DNA of 25,200 nucleotides from positions 1 through 25,200 of the forward strand of contig DATMRF010000112.1 of the NCBI GenBank assembly GCA_035566435.1, written 5' to 3'. Of the stretch, positions 8,902 through 16,402 are shown in pieces. Every line of letters starts with the position of its first letter. Position 1 is the first letter of the stretch. A model generated the notes under the pieces. The model made no database searches and was not told where the DNA came from. It saw only the letters and a program-made list of their open reading frames with translations. The translations under genes and the position numbers were made by a program. The stretch is from DATMRF01 sp035566435 (lineage in GTDB: Bacteria > Verrucomicrobiota > Verrucomicrobiia > Limisphaerales > UBA8199).

Positions 8902-10428
8902 ATGAACTTCGCAACTGAAATCGAGACCCTCATCCGCGCCCGCTACCCCATCCTTTACCTCATTACCAGCGAGGAAATGCGGGTGCAAAATATCCTCGTC
9001 GAGATCGCCGCCAAACGGCAAAAAAAAGTATTCGAATGGACCTACAGCTCCGGCATCGTCCCCGCCGGCGCCTCCATCCAATCCCAGAAAAACCGCAATC
9101 CAGCCACCAAAGACCCCCTCGCCGCCCTGGACCTCGTCATCGACCAGGTCGAGCCGGCCATCTTTCTTTTCAAGGACTTCCACCCGTTCCTCACCCGAAA
9201 CAATTTCGCGATCATCCGCCGCCTCAAGGACATCGCCCTCCATCTCAAGAACAGCTACAAGACTATCGTCCTGATTTCGCCGGTCATGGAAATCCCGCCT
9301 GAGTTGGATAAGGAGATAACGGTCCTTAACTTTCCCCCGCCCGCCAAGGAAGACCTCGCCGCGCTGCTCGATAAGATCCTCGAGGATGTGCGCGAACTCA
9401 AACAAGTGGAAATCCAGCTCGACGATGAGGGTCGCGACCGCCTGCTGCAAGCCGCGCTCGGCCTCACCCTCGGCGAGGCGGAGAACGTCTTCGCGAAAAT
9501 CATCGTCAAAGACCAGCGCCTCAGCGCCGACTACGTCAACGAAGTCTTTGCCGAGAAACAACAGATCATTCGTAAAAGCGGGCTGCTTGAATATTACGCC
9601 GCCAACGAGGATTTCACCGCCGTCGGGGGCCTGGCGGTGTTGAAGGATTGGCTTAATAAGCGCGTGGTTGCGTTCACTGCCGATGCCCATGCCTTCGGCC
9701 TGCCCTCCCCCAAAGGCATTTTGCTCCTCGGTGTGCAAGGCTGCGGCAAAAGCCTCTGCGCTAAGGCCGTCTCCCGTCTTTGGCAACTGCCGCTGCTGCG
9801 CTTCGACATGGGCCGCATGTTTGGCAGCCTTGTCGGTTCCTCCGAAGAAAACGTCCGTCGCGCCATCTCCGTCGCCGAGTCCATCGCTCCAGCGGTTCTC
9901 TGGGTGGACGAAATCGACAAGGCCTTTGTCGGTTCCCAAAGCTCCGGCGTCACCGACGGCGGCACCACCGCCCGCGTCTTCGGCACTTTCCTCACCTGGC
10001 TCTCCGAAAAAAGCGCTCCCGTCTTCGTCGTTGCCACTGCGAACGACGTCTCCCAGTTGCCGCCGGAGCTGCTCCGCAAGGGCCGCCTTGATGAAATCTT
10101 TTACGTGGACCTGCCCTCCTCCGAAGAGCGGGCCGAGATCTTCCGCATCCACCTTTCCAAGCGCCACCGGAGCCCGGACACGTTCGACTTGCCGGCTCTC
10201 CTTGGCGCCAGCCAGGATTTCAGCGGCGCCGAAATCGAAGAGGCGATAATAAGCGCCCTCTACGACGCCTATTACGCCAAAGAGGACCTCACCACCGCCC
10301 ATGTCGTCGGGGCGTTGAGCCAAACCGTGCCCCTGGCCAAAACGATGGCCGAAAAAATTGAAGCCCAACGCAACTGGGCCCAGGGCCGCGCGCGCAACGC
10401 CAGTATCGCTCGAACGATCAACGCGTAA
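8902..10428 (+). CDS. Ycf46-type AAA+ ATPase
   Basis: The 508-residue protein has an N-terminal degenerate AAA-like half (FATEIETLIRARYPILYLIT, about 1-220) and a canonical AAA module. Walker A is GVQGCGKS (277-284), Walker B is VLWVDEID (332-339), then VVATANDVSQLPPELLRKGR with sensor and arginine-finger residues, and LDEIFYVDLPSSEER. A lid domain follows (LLGASQDFSGAEIEEAI). This arrangement is that of the Ycf46 group, found in cyanobacteria and red-algal plastids and in scattered bacteria; its substrate is not established. ATG 8902 gives the expected start (MNF..EIE.LIRARYP); ATG 8887 would add five residues. The DUF1257 and DUF2997 genes follow on the same strand. It probably forms a hexameric remodelling ATPase in the cytoplasm, with the small neighbours as substrates or adaptors (inference). 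Confidence 0.9.
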   Translation: MNFATEIETLIRARYPILYLITSEEMRVQNILVEIAAKRQKKVFEWTYSSGIVPAGASIQSQKNRNPATKDPLAALDLVIDQVEPAIFLFKDFHPFLTRNNFAIIRRLKDIALHLKNSYKTIVLISPVMEIPPELDKEITVLNFPPPAKEDLAALLDKILEDVRELKQVEIQLDDEGRDRLLQAALGLTLGEAENVFAKIIVKDQRLSADYVNEVFAEKQQIIRKSGLLEYYAANEDFTAVGGLAVLKDWLNKRVVAFTADAHAFGLPSPKGILLLGVQGCGKSLCAKAVSRLWQLPLLRFDMGRMFGSLVGSSEENVRRAISVAESIAPAVLWVDEIDKAFVGSQSSGVTDGGTTARVFGTFLTWLSEKSAPVFVVATANDVSQLPPELLRKGRLDEIFYVDLPSSEERAEIFRIHLSKRHRSPDTFDLPALLGASQDFSGAEIEEAIISALYDAYYAKEDLTTAHVVGALSQTVPLAKTMAEKIEAQRNWAQGRARNASIARTINA

Positions 10429-10515
10429 ACCCTCAAGATTCTCTCCCGGCCCGCGTGACACCGCCCGCCCCGCCTGGTCTAACCTCATGATGCGCTAAAC
10501 GGGAGCGAATACTTT

Positions 10516-10989
10516 ATGAGCTGTGTCTGCATCTTAACACCGGTGGTCATCGCCGCCTGGCCCGCCTTTAGCGCGGCGGTCGCCGCGGCGGCCCACTCCC
10601 TCGGCTACATGCTCGTCGAGGAAACCGTCAAACAGCGCCAAAAGGCTTCCGCCCAAAACCAGGCCCGCGAGGTCAACCTCGAAATCGCCAACAGCGAACT
10701 GGTGACCGGCCAGCTCGGACGCGACCAGCAGATTCACGTTAACCGCGGCAACGTCACCGTCACCTTTTCCCGCGACGCCCGGGGCCGCGCCAAGATTTGT
10801 GTTTCCGGGCCGGGTCACACCGACGACGAGTTACACGCCTTGGGCCAGGAGCTCAGCCAGCGTGTCGTCCAAAAGTACGTTCACCAGCGCCTCCTCGACG
10901 AAATCCGCGCGCGCCAATTCGTCGTCGTCGAGGAACAGATCGATGCCAACCAGGCCATCCACCTCAAAGTCCGCCACTGGGATGGCTAA
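10516..10989 (+). CDS. DUF1257 (Ycf35-like) protein
   Basis: This 157-residue soluble protein starts at ATG 10516 after a GGGAG ribosome site at 10501-10505. The C-terminal part is the most family-like: LGQELSQRVVQKYVHQRLLD, then IRARQFVVVEEQIDANQAIH and LKVRHW, matching the DUF1257 ending of a helix followed by F.VVEE......I.L.VRRW. The middle has VNRGNVTVTFSRDARGRAKI, a beta pair. The N-terminus (MSCVCILTPVVIAAWPAFSA) is unusual for the family: more hydrophobic and Ala-rich, with two Cys. The gene lies 87 bases after the AAA ATPase and before DUF2997. Ycf35 is encoded in plastids and cyanobacteria and has no settled function. The family call rests mainly on the C-terminus and on context. 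Confidence 0.65.
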   Translation: MSCVCILTPVVIAAWPAFSAAVAAAAHSLGYMLVEETVKQRQKASAQNQAREVNLEIANSELVTGQLGRDQQIHVNRGNVTVTFSRDARGRAKICVSGPGHTDDELHALGQELSQRVVQKYVHQRLLDEIRARQFVVVEEQIDANQAIHLKVRHWDG

Positions 10990-11101
10990 CTAAGCGCGGA
11001 CCCTGGAATGTCCACAAACACTGACATGGTGAAGAAATTTCAGTCCCGGCTTTTTGTCGTCTTTGTGTTCTTTCCTGACAAACTTCGGATCTCTAAAACA
11101 C

Positions 11102-11302
11102 ATGGCCCAACGCGAATTTGAAATCACCATCGCGCCCGACGGGGGCGTCGAGCTTCACATCAAAGGCTACAAAGGCAAAAGCTGTCTCGAGGTCATGAAA
11201 ATCTTCGAGCAGGCGGTCGGTGCTTTGCAGGCGCGGCGCGAGACCAGCGAGTTTTACGAACCCGACGAACAAGTTCAGTTGAACATCGACCAAAGACATT
11301 GA
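11102..11302 (+). CDS. DUF2997 protein
   Basis: This 66-residue protein from ATG 11102 reads MAQREFEITIAPDGGVELHI, then KGYKGKSCLEVMKIFEQAVG and an acidic tail with EFYEPDEQV. The pattern I.I.PDG.V...V.G.KG.SC......E.A.G matches DUF2997, a short alpha/beta family usually found beside DUF1257. The single Cys in KGKSC (residue 28) is the family's conserved residue and a candidate for metal or thiol chemistry. The frame extends upstream to ATG 11054, but that part is low-quality repeat-like sequence (a ctttttgtcgtctttgtg run), so the start at 11102 is chosen. It completes the module that begins with the radical SAM protein or the AAA ATPase. Confidence 0.75.
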   Translation: MAQREFEITIAPDGGVELHIKGYKGKSCLEVMKIFEQAVGALQARRETSEFYEPDEQVQLNIDQRH

Positions 11303-11421
11303 TGGACTTCGTGGAGATGGGGTGGTGGGCTAATCGGTTGAGGCCCGCCACCCCATTCGCTCCGCATGCACTGGGGCGGCAACAGGCACATCCCCGGCGA
11401 TGGTTAGCAACGGGCGGTTCC

Positions 11422-11449
11422 CGGGGACGTGGCCGTCCCCGCCCCGGCT
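11422..11449. repeat. 28-bp hairpin repeat, copy 2 (inverted)
   Basis: This is the exact reverse complement of 8629-8656, with the same 8-bp stem (cggggacg/cgtccccg). It lies in the spacer between DUF2997 and the S26-like gene. An open frame from 11299 runs through it, but the protein-like part starts later. Confidence 0.85.
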
Positions 11450-11490
11450 CACCGTTGCAAGGCGCGATTATAAGACCGCAGACACTCTCG

Positions 11491-12390
11491 ATGCGGGACG
11501 GCATAGCTAGAGAAACCGTTTCGGCCTACTACCCCCCACGGGCGCGGTGGTACACCACTCTTTTCTTCCACGCTGGCCAGCAGCTTCGCCGTCGGGTCGG
11601 CCTCGACAAACTCCATCTTGCCGGTGAACTTTCCTGGCCGGGCCTCATCCTCAGCCTCGCCGTGCCAGGTTTCGCTTTCTTCGTTTTTGGCCGCCGGCTG
11701 TTGGGCTGGCTCTTTTTGCCCGCTTACTGCCTCGCCGGCTTCGTATTCGTCGCCGCTCTCGGTTTCACCGCCGGCAGCATCGCCTACGGCCTCATGATCT
11801 CTCTTCACGCCACCAGTATCGTTTTTCTGGAGGGATATTGGTTGCGCGACTCGGGGTTCCGCCTCCGCCTCGCGCTGGCGCTCTGCACCCTGGTAGGCGT
11901 TTGGGCTTTGGTCTATGCCCCGCTGGTTCGCTTTGCCGAACATCACTGGCTGCTCCCGGTGCGGTTCGGCCAGCGGGTGCTCCTTGTCCACCGCGGCGTC
12001 TCGCCCGCCACCCTCAAGCGCGGCGATTGGGTCGCCTATCGAATTCGCGCGGATGATTCCTGGGGCGAAGAGCGCGGCGCGGTTTTGCTTCGCTCCGGAC
12101 TGGCCATCGACCCCGTGCTCGGGCTGCCTGGCGATCATATCCGTTTTAGCGCGCAGGGCGTCGCGGTCAACGCCCGGACCTTTCCCCGTGCACCCTACAT
12201 GCCCACCGAAGGCGAATTGGTCGTGCCCGAAAAAGTCTGGTTCATTTGGCCCAACCTCGCTATAACCATGCACGGCGGCGTCGCGCCGGCCGACATTTCG
12301 GCCGCCATGCAGCGAGCCGCCATGGTGACGCAGACAAATATCATCGGCAGGCCGTCCCGATACTGGTTCGGCCGCCGCCAATGGCCATGA
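11491..12390 (+). CDS. membrane protein with degenerate S26 signal-peptidase-like domain
   Basis: From ATG 11491 the product is 299 residues. The frame is open from 11299, but that part encodes the 28-bp repeat and low-complexity sequence. Four hydrophobic segments (about 48-67, 70-92, 95-115, 126-147) form a membrane domain. The C-terminal part has LKRGDWVAYRI (175-185), VLGLPGDHIRF (209-219), a VAVNA turn and VPEKVWFIWPNLAI. These are the S26 fold landmarks (..GD.V.., ..GLPGD.V.., V.VNG...). The nucleophile motif SM.PT is not visible; the matching place reads HRGVSPATLKRGD. The general-base Lys/Arg before GLPGD is replaced by Asp-Pro. It is therefore probably not an active signal peptidase. 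Its stop overlaps the start of the TPR gene (ATGA), placing it in one unit with TPR and pilT. Confidence 0.65.
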   Translation: MRDGIARETVSAYYPPRARWYTTLFFHAGQQLRRRVGLDKLHLAGELSWPGLILSLAVPGFAFFVFGRRLLGWLFLPAYCLAGFVFVAALGFTAGSIAYGLMISLHATSIVFLEGYWLRDSGFRLRLALALCTLVGVWALVYAPLVRFAEHHWLLPVRFGQRVLLVHRGVSPATLKRGDWVAYRIRADDSWGEERGAVLLRSGLAIDPVLGLPGDHIRFSAQGVAVNARTFPRAPYMPTEGELVVPEKVWFIWPNLAITMHGGVAPADISAAMQRAAMVTQTNIIGRPSRYWFGRRQWP

Positions 12391-13163
12391 GCCGTTTCAG
12401 CAATCTTGAGTTCGGCCATGAATCCGATGGCCAGTCGTGGCAATCCAAACCCCAGGTCAAAGACCAGGCCTATTACCTCGCCGAGGCCCGCGCCGCTTTT
12501 GAAAACGGCGAATTTGAAGCCGGCTTGCGCCTCTATTCCAAAGTGCTCGAATTTGATCCGCAAAACGCCGCCGCCTGGACCGGCCAGGTCCGCATGCTCA
12601 TCGAGCTGGGTGAATTCCGCGAAGGCAAACTCTGGGCCGATAAAGCCCTCGAACGTTTCCCTCACGAACCCGAATTGCTCGCCGCCAAGGCCGTCGCTCT
12701 CGGACGCATCGGCGACCTCCAGGGCGCGCTGGCCTTCTCCGATGCTTCCATCGAAGAACGCGGCGATTCCCCCTACATCTGGCTCGCGCGCGGCGATGTC
12801 CTCCTGGCCCGCGAAGAAGCGCGTGCCGATTATTGCTTTGAAAAGGCCCTGCTCCTGGCCCCGCGCGATTGGTTCACGACCTGGCTCGCCGCCCGAATCC
12901 GTCACTACTACGAGCAGTTCGCCCTCGCGCTCAAGCTCCTCCAACAGGCTCTCGAATTCAACGCCGCGCATTTCCTTCTCTGGCTCGAACTGGGCCGTTG
13001 CCAGCAAGCCCTCGGCATGGTCGGTCCGGCCCGCAACTCGTTCGGCCAGGCCCGCCAGCTCAACCCCCATTCCCGCGAGGTCGAGCTCGCGCTCGCAAAA
13101 CTCTCCGGCTCCGGGCTCGGCTCCCGCCTCCGCGGCTTCTGGCGCCGCGCCCTCGGCAAATGA
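12387..13163 (+). CDS. TPR-repeat protein
   Basis: From ATG 12387, overlapping the previous stop as ATGA, the product is 258 residues. At least five TPR-like helix pairs run from about residue 26 to 240. Examples are AYYLAEARAAFENGEFEAGL, LYSKVLEFDPQNAAAWTGQV, ELLAAKAVALGRIGDLQGAL, YIWLARGDVLLAREEARADY and FLLWLELGRCQQALGMVGPA. The C-terminus is basic (RLRGFWRRALGK). There is no signal peptide, so it is cytoplasmic. TPRs are protein-protein scaffolds. It sits 10 bases before pilT, so a role with the PilT ATPase or the S26-like membrane protein is suggested by context only. ATG 12381 two codons earlier is an alternative start. Confidence 0.9.
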   Translation: MSRFSNLEFGHESDGQSWQSKPQVKDQAYYLAEARAAFENGEFEAGLRLYSKVLEFDPQNAAAWTGQVRMLIELGEFREGKLWADKALERFPHEPELLAAKAVALGRIGDLQGALAFSDASIEERGDSPYIWLARGDVLLAREEARADYCFEKALLLAPRDWFTTWLAARIRHYYEQFALALKLLQQALEFNAAHFLLWLELGRCQQALGMVGPARNSFGQARQLNPHSREVELALAKLSGSGLGSRLRGFWRRALGK

Positions 13164-13173
13164 AACCGTCCCC

Positions 13174-14241
13174 ATGACCTCTGATAACCTCGACCGCCTC
13201 CTCTCGGCCGCCAACGAGTTCGACGCCTCCGACCTCCATCTCGTCGCCGGCGTCCCTCCCGCCTTCCGCGTCAACGGCGAAATTATCATCGCCGACGAAG
13301 ACGCCTTGACCGAAACCCAGGTCGAGCAGATGGCCTACAGCCTGCTCAACGAGCAACAACGCAAGAAATTCGACCAGGAGTGGGAGCTCTGCATCTCCCT
13401 CCTCCACAGTTGCGCCGGGCGCGTCCGCGCCACCTTTTACCGCCGAAACGGCCACCCCGAAATGAGCGTGCGGTTCTGCGGCGACCGCATCCCGAGCCGC
13501 GAAGCCCTCGGGTTGCCCGACAAAATCGACGACCTGGCCCGCAAGCCCAACGGCCTGGTGCTCGTCACTGGCCCCACCGGCGCCGGCAAGACCACCACTC
13601 TTAATTACATGGTGGACCTCATCAACAGCGAACGCCGCTGCAAGATCGTCACCATCGAAGACCCTATCGAGTTCGTCCACGCCAATAAACGCGCTATCGT
13701 CGTCCAACAAGAAGTCCTCACCGACGTCCGCTCCTTTAACCGCGCCCTTATCCACGTCTTGCGTCAGGACCCCGACGTCATCGTTGTCGGCGAAATGCGC
13801 GACTACGAAGCTGTCTCGACCGCTCTGACCGCTGCCGAGACTGGCCACCTCGTCCTCGCGACCATGCATTCACCCAACGTCTCCCACGCCCTCGAACGCA
13901 TCGTCGGTGTGTTCGAAGGCAGCGCCCAGCGCCAGATCATCCTCCAGCTCTCCAACGCCCTGCAGGGCATCATCGCTCAGGAACTGTTGCCCGCCGCCGA
14001 CCGCACCCGCCGCGTGCTGGCCTACGAGTTGATTGTCGCCAATAACGCCGTCCGCAACCTCATCCGCGAAAATCAAATCCACCAGCTCGAGAACACCATC
14101 CAGACCGGCCGCAAAGATGGCATGACCCTCATGGACAATTGCCTCTACGACCTCTACTGCAAGTGCCTCATCACTTACGACACCGCCCTCAGTCGCGCCC
14201 GCCACCCCGACCAAATCATCCGCCAAAAAGCCTCCGCCTGA
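13174..14241 (+). CDS. PilT-type secretion/retraction ATPase
   Basis: The 355-residue protein has an N-terminal PAS-like domain starting with ASDLHLVAGVPPAFRVNG (18-35). The ATPase core has Walker A GPTGAGKT (133-140), the Asp box TIEDPIEFVH (160-169), Walker B LRQDPDVIVVGEMRD (196-210) and the His box TGHLVLATMH (223-232). The C-terminal part has ALQGIIAQELL and LIRENQIHQLENTIQTGRKD, diagnostic of PilT, the type IV pilus retraction ATPase, and its close paralogs. No pilB, pilC, pilin or pilM-Q genes lie nearby, and the gene ends a unit with a TPR and an S26-like gene, so it may be a PilT paralog (PilU-like) rather than the main retraction motor. Start ATG 13174 follows the TPR stop by 10 bases. 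The segment ELCISLLHSCAGRVRATFYR is the usual D.....R.R.N.. region with small deviations. Confidence 0.92.
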   Translation: MTSDNLDRLLSAANEFDASDLHLVAGVPPAFRVNGEIIIADEDALTETQVEQMAYSLLNEQQRKKFDQEWELCISLLHSCAGRVRATFYRRNGHPEMSVRFCGDRIPSREALGLPDKIDDLARKPNGLVLVTGPTGAGKTTTLNYMVDLINSERRCKIVTIEDPIEFVHANKRAIVVQQEVLTDVRSFNRALIHVLRQDPDVIVVGEMRDYEAVSTALTAAETGHLVLATMHSPNVSHALERIVGVFEGSAQRQIILQLSNALQGIIAQELLPAADRTRRVLAYELIVANNAVRNLIRENQIHQLENTIQTGRKDGMTLMDNCLYDLYCKCLITYDTALSRARHPDQIIRQKASA

Positions 14242-14247
14242 GGTAGA

Positions 14248-14267
14248 GCGCGTTGTCCTCAACGCGC
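14248..14267 (+). terminator. hairpin after pilT
   Basis: gcgcgttgtcctcaacgcgc forms a perfect 8-bp stem with a tcct loop, 6 bases after the pilT stop. A pyrimidine-rich ttcttcttct follows at about 14279, though not immediately, so a terminator role is plausible. It may also be a copy of a dispersed hairpin repeat. Confidence 0.45.
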
Positions 14268-14423
14268 CGCCAACCGTGTTCTTCTTCTCCGGGCTGCGAT
14301 ACGCTCGGAACCTTGCCTGCGGAACTTCGTCCTCATCCTTTTTCTTTTCCTCGCCTGGCGGCGCAATCTCCACGGGAGCAGCCGAGCAACCGGACCCGCA
14401 GGAACCTCGAGACCCCGTGTCTG

Positions 14424-14490
14424 AACGTTGAAAGTTGCAAGTTGACGGCCGCGAGCGTAACTAACTTTCAACCTTTAACCTGCAATTTGT
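14424..14490. repeat. palindromic heptamer element (intergenic copy)
   Basis: Left heptamers gttgaaa-gttgcaa-gttgacg are followed by the core ccgcgagcg and then taactttcaacctttaacct on the right. gttgaaagtt (14427-14436) and aactttcaac (14463-14472) are exact inverted repeats. The same order, heptamers-ccgcgagcg-inverse heptamers, is found inside larE at 17042-17140. Confidence 0.65.
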
Positions 14491-14510
14491 AACCGGGAGA
14501 ATCTGCACCC

Positions 14511-14531
14511 TTCAACTCTCAACCCGCAACC
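14511..14531. repeat. heptamer repeat
   Basis: Three seven-base units, ttcaact-ctcaacc-cgcaacc, run in tandem directly downstream of the larger heptamer element. Confidence 0.5.
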
Positions 14532-14608
14532 ACAGCAACCGCCGCACACTAATCCGTGCCATCCCCCTGGCAGCCCTGTCTATTTGATGAGATAATAGAT
14601 TTAATGAA

Positions 14609-15814
14609 ATGTCCCGAAACCTCCTAACTCTCATCGCACTGGCCCTGGTCTTTGGCTTTTTGGCCGTGCGGTCCGTCCGGCGGTCTGAAGACCCCTCCCG
14701 AACGGTGTTTAAGTGGGTGCTGACATTGCTGACCGCCTGCTTCCTTCGTTGGTATGTGTGGCCCATGACCGGGCAGGGCGGCATGGTGACCTTCATATCC
14801 ATCGCTTACACCATTGTCTGCGGACTGGTCCTTTTCGTGACGTGGTATCGGGAAGTCGGCTCCTTCATCAGCCAACCGCTCACCTCCCTGTTCGACGGCG
14901 GCAATCTTGAGCCGGAGCCGCGGCCGCTTTATTCCATGGCCCAGGCGAAACAAAAAAAGGGGCAATACCTCGAAGCCATTACCGACATTCGCCAGCAATT
15001 GGACCGCTTCCCCACTGATTTCGAAGGACACATGCTGCTCGCCCAAATACAGGTCGAAGACCTCAAGGACCTGCCGGGCGCCGAACTCACCATCCAGCGC
15101 CTTTGCTCCCAACCAGGCCACGCCCCCGCCAACATCGCCTTTGCGCTCTACTCCCTCGCCGATTGGCACCTCAAGTACGGCGCCGACCGTGATGCCGCTC
15201 GCCGCGCTTTCGAGCAGGTTATCGCTTTGCTGCCGGATACTGAATTCGCTCTTACTGCTGCCCAGCGTATCGCTCACCTCGGCAGCCCGGAAATGATGCT
15301 GCCCGCAACCGAGCGGCGAAAATTCACCGTCGCGGAAGGCGTTCGGCACTTCGGCTTGCTTAAGGAATTGCAACCGATCAAGCCGGTCGAAAAGGACCCG
15401 GCCCAATCCGCGCTCGACTACGTCAAACACCTGGAAAAACATCCCCTCGACACCGACGCCCGCGAGCAACTGGCGGTCATTTACGCCGACCACTACCAAC
15501 GGCTCGACCTCGCCGCCGACCAGTTGGAACAAATGATTGCGCAGCCAACCCGGCCGCTGAAATTAGTCGCCCACTGGCTCAACCTCCTCGCCGATCTGCA
15601 GCTCCGCTCCGGCGCGGATTACGACACCATTAAGCAAACGTTGCAGCGCATCATCGACCTCGACCCCAAACATTCCGCCGGCGAGACAGCCCGTAAACGC
15701 ATCGACATCCTCAAACTCGAGCTCAAGGGGAAACAACAGAACCAGTCCGTGAAAATGGGCTCCTACGAGCAGAACCTCGGCCTCAAACGCGGCGGAATTT
15801 CGCTGAAGCGTTAA
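14609..15814 (+). CDS. membrane-anchored TPR protein
   Basis: The 401-residue protein starts with a hydrophobic segment (NLLTLIALALVFGFLAV, 4-20). Two further segments follow (about 35-53 and 57-78, ending VTWYREV), and then a long cytoplasmic part with TPR-type helices. Examples are RPLYSMAQAKQKKGQYLEAI, HMLLAQIQVEDLKDLPGAEL, NIAFALYSLADWHLKYGADR and, near the end, LNLLADLQLRSGADYDTIKQ. It ends in a basic tail (GLKRGGISLKR). The membrane anchor plus TPR suggests a scaffold for a membrane complex, possibly protein-quality or cell-envelope related. It is preceded by an A/T-rich promoter-like tract and has no plausible upstream start in frame. It converges with the lipoprotein gene. The family is not recognised beyond TPR. 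Confidence 0.88.
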   Translation: MSRNLLTLIALALVFGFLAVRSVRRSEDPSRTVFKWVLTLLTACFLRWYVWPMTGQGGMVTFISIAYTIVCGLVLFVTWYREVGSFISQPLTSLFDGGNLEPEPRPLYSMAQAKQKKGQYLEAITDIRQQLDRFPTDFEGHMLLAQIQVEDLKDLPGAELTIQRLCSQPGHAPANIAFALYSLADWHLKYGADRDAARRAFEQVIALLPDTEFALTAAQRIAHLGSPEMMLPATERRKFTVAEGVRHFGLLKELQPIKPVEKDPAQSALDYVKHLEKHPLDTDAREQLAVIYADHYQRLDLAADQLEQMIAQPTRPLKLVAHWLNLLADLQLRSGADYDTIKQTLQRIIDLDPKHSAGETARKRIDILKLELKGKQQNQSVKMGSYEQNLGLKRGGISLKR

Positions 15815-15833
15815 CTTTTTAACGGGTTAACGC
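15808..15833. terminator. hairpin between convergent TPR and lipoprotein genes
   Basis: gcgttaac (15808-15815) and gttaacgc (15826-15833) pair perfectly over 8 bp around a 10-base loop containing ttttt. The left arm overlaps the TAA stop of the TPR gene. The position between convergent genes fits a terminator, but no T-run follows the stem. Confidence 0.35.
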
Positions 15834-15846
15834 ATCACGCATCACC
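15830..15846. repeat. short heptamer repeat
   Basis: acgcatc-acgcatc-acc gives two full seven-base units and a partial third, in the spacer between the convergent TPR and lipoprotein genes. Confidence 0.45.
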
Positions 15847-15867
15847 CTCCCCCGCTCCGCCAAGTCC

Positions 15868-16260
15868 CTACTTCAACTCCAACGCAATCTCCTTCTCCAG
15901 CTCGTGCGCCAAATCAATATCTGAGCCGCCGCCGGTCGTCCGAGTCTGGACCACCACCGCCGTGACCTTCGGGTCGATCGCTTCCACCCTCACCCAGACG
16001 CTCCGCTGGTTGACCTTGCCCTCGACGGTTTTCACCGTGTTGGTCTGGTTATAAAGCGTGCTTTCGTTCGCCAGCACACCGTTCTTCTTGATCACGTCCT
16101 TCGCGGCCTGAAAAACCCGCTCCAGCGGACGCTCATATCGTCCTTCCACTCGGTCCTTGATAAACGGCACCCCGGCCGTCGTCCGGTCGCTGACCGTGTT
16201 CACGCACCCCGCGCCAACTACGATTGCCCCAATTAAACCCGCAAAAATGATCGTTCTCAT
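15868..16260 (-). CDS. small lipoprotein, DUF3568-like
   Basis: The 130-residue protein has a signal peptide MRTIIFAGLIGAIVVGAGC whose end VGAGC is a lipobox with the lipidated Cys at residue 19. The mature part has GRYERPLERVFQAAKDVIKK, then a strand-rich segment ending VNQRSVWVRVEAI and KVTAVVVQTRTTGGGSDIDL, and an acidic-basic helix at the C-terminus. This is the pattern of DUF3568-type small periplasmic lipoproteins, whose role is unknown. It is divergent from larE, with 142 bases between the starts, and convergent with the TPR gene. The start is the only Met giving a complete signal peptide. Confidence 0.85.
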   Translation of the reverse strand: MRTIIFAGLIGAIVVGAGCVNTVSDRTTAGVPFIKDRVEGRYERPLERVFQAAKDVIKKNGVLANESTLYNQTNTVKTVEGKVNQRSVWVRVEAIDPKVTAVVVQTRTTGGGSDIDLAHELEKEIALELK

Positions 16261-16314
16261 TGCCTACAGGCAACCACATTCCCAAAACCCGTCAAGCGGA
16301 TTAAACAACCCATG

Positions 16315-16338
16315 ACTTCACGTTTCACGTTTTCACGC
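16315..16338. repeat. heptamer repeat between lipoprotein and larE
   Basis: acttcacgtttcacgttttc reads as seven-base units of type ttcacgt, repeated about three times, in the divergent spacer. Confidence 0.45.
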
Positions 16339-16359
16339 TCCGAGGCTTTAACGATCCGA

Positions 16360-16371
16360 CGAGGCGCCTCG
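16360..16371. promoter_or_regulatory. 12-bp perfect palindrome upstream of larE
   Basis: cgaggcgcctcg is self-complementary and lies about 32 bases before the GTG start of larE, in the spacer shared with the divergent lipoprotein gene. It could be an operator for a dimeric regulator, but a palindrome this short can occur by chance in high-GC DNA. A TAAAAT at 16384-16389 just downstream could be a -10. Confidence 0.25.
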
Positions 16372-16402
16372 ACATCCGCCCCATAAAATGGCACCTTAGA
16401 GC

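Larger units (their letters stand above)
14242..14608. other. repeat-rich intergenic region without genes
   Basis: The 367 bases between pilT and the next TPR gene hold a hairpin directly after pilT and two heptamer-type repeat blocks. An A/T-rich tail (tatttgatgagataatagat at 14581-14600) just before ATG 14609 probably carries the promoter of that gene, with GATAAT at 14591-14596 as a possible -10. I see no coding sequence on either strand. Confidence 0.6.

Noticed and set aside
8845..10488. A 547-codon minus-strand frame opposite the AAA ATPase
   Set aside because: The plus strand has full AAA motifs; the antisense product is Gly/Asp-rich without motifs.
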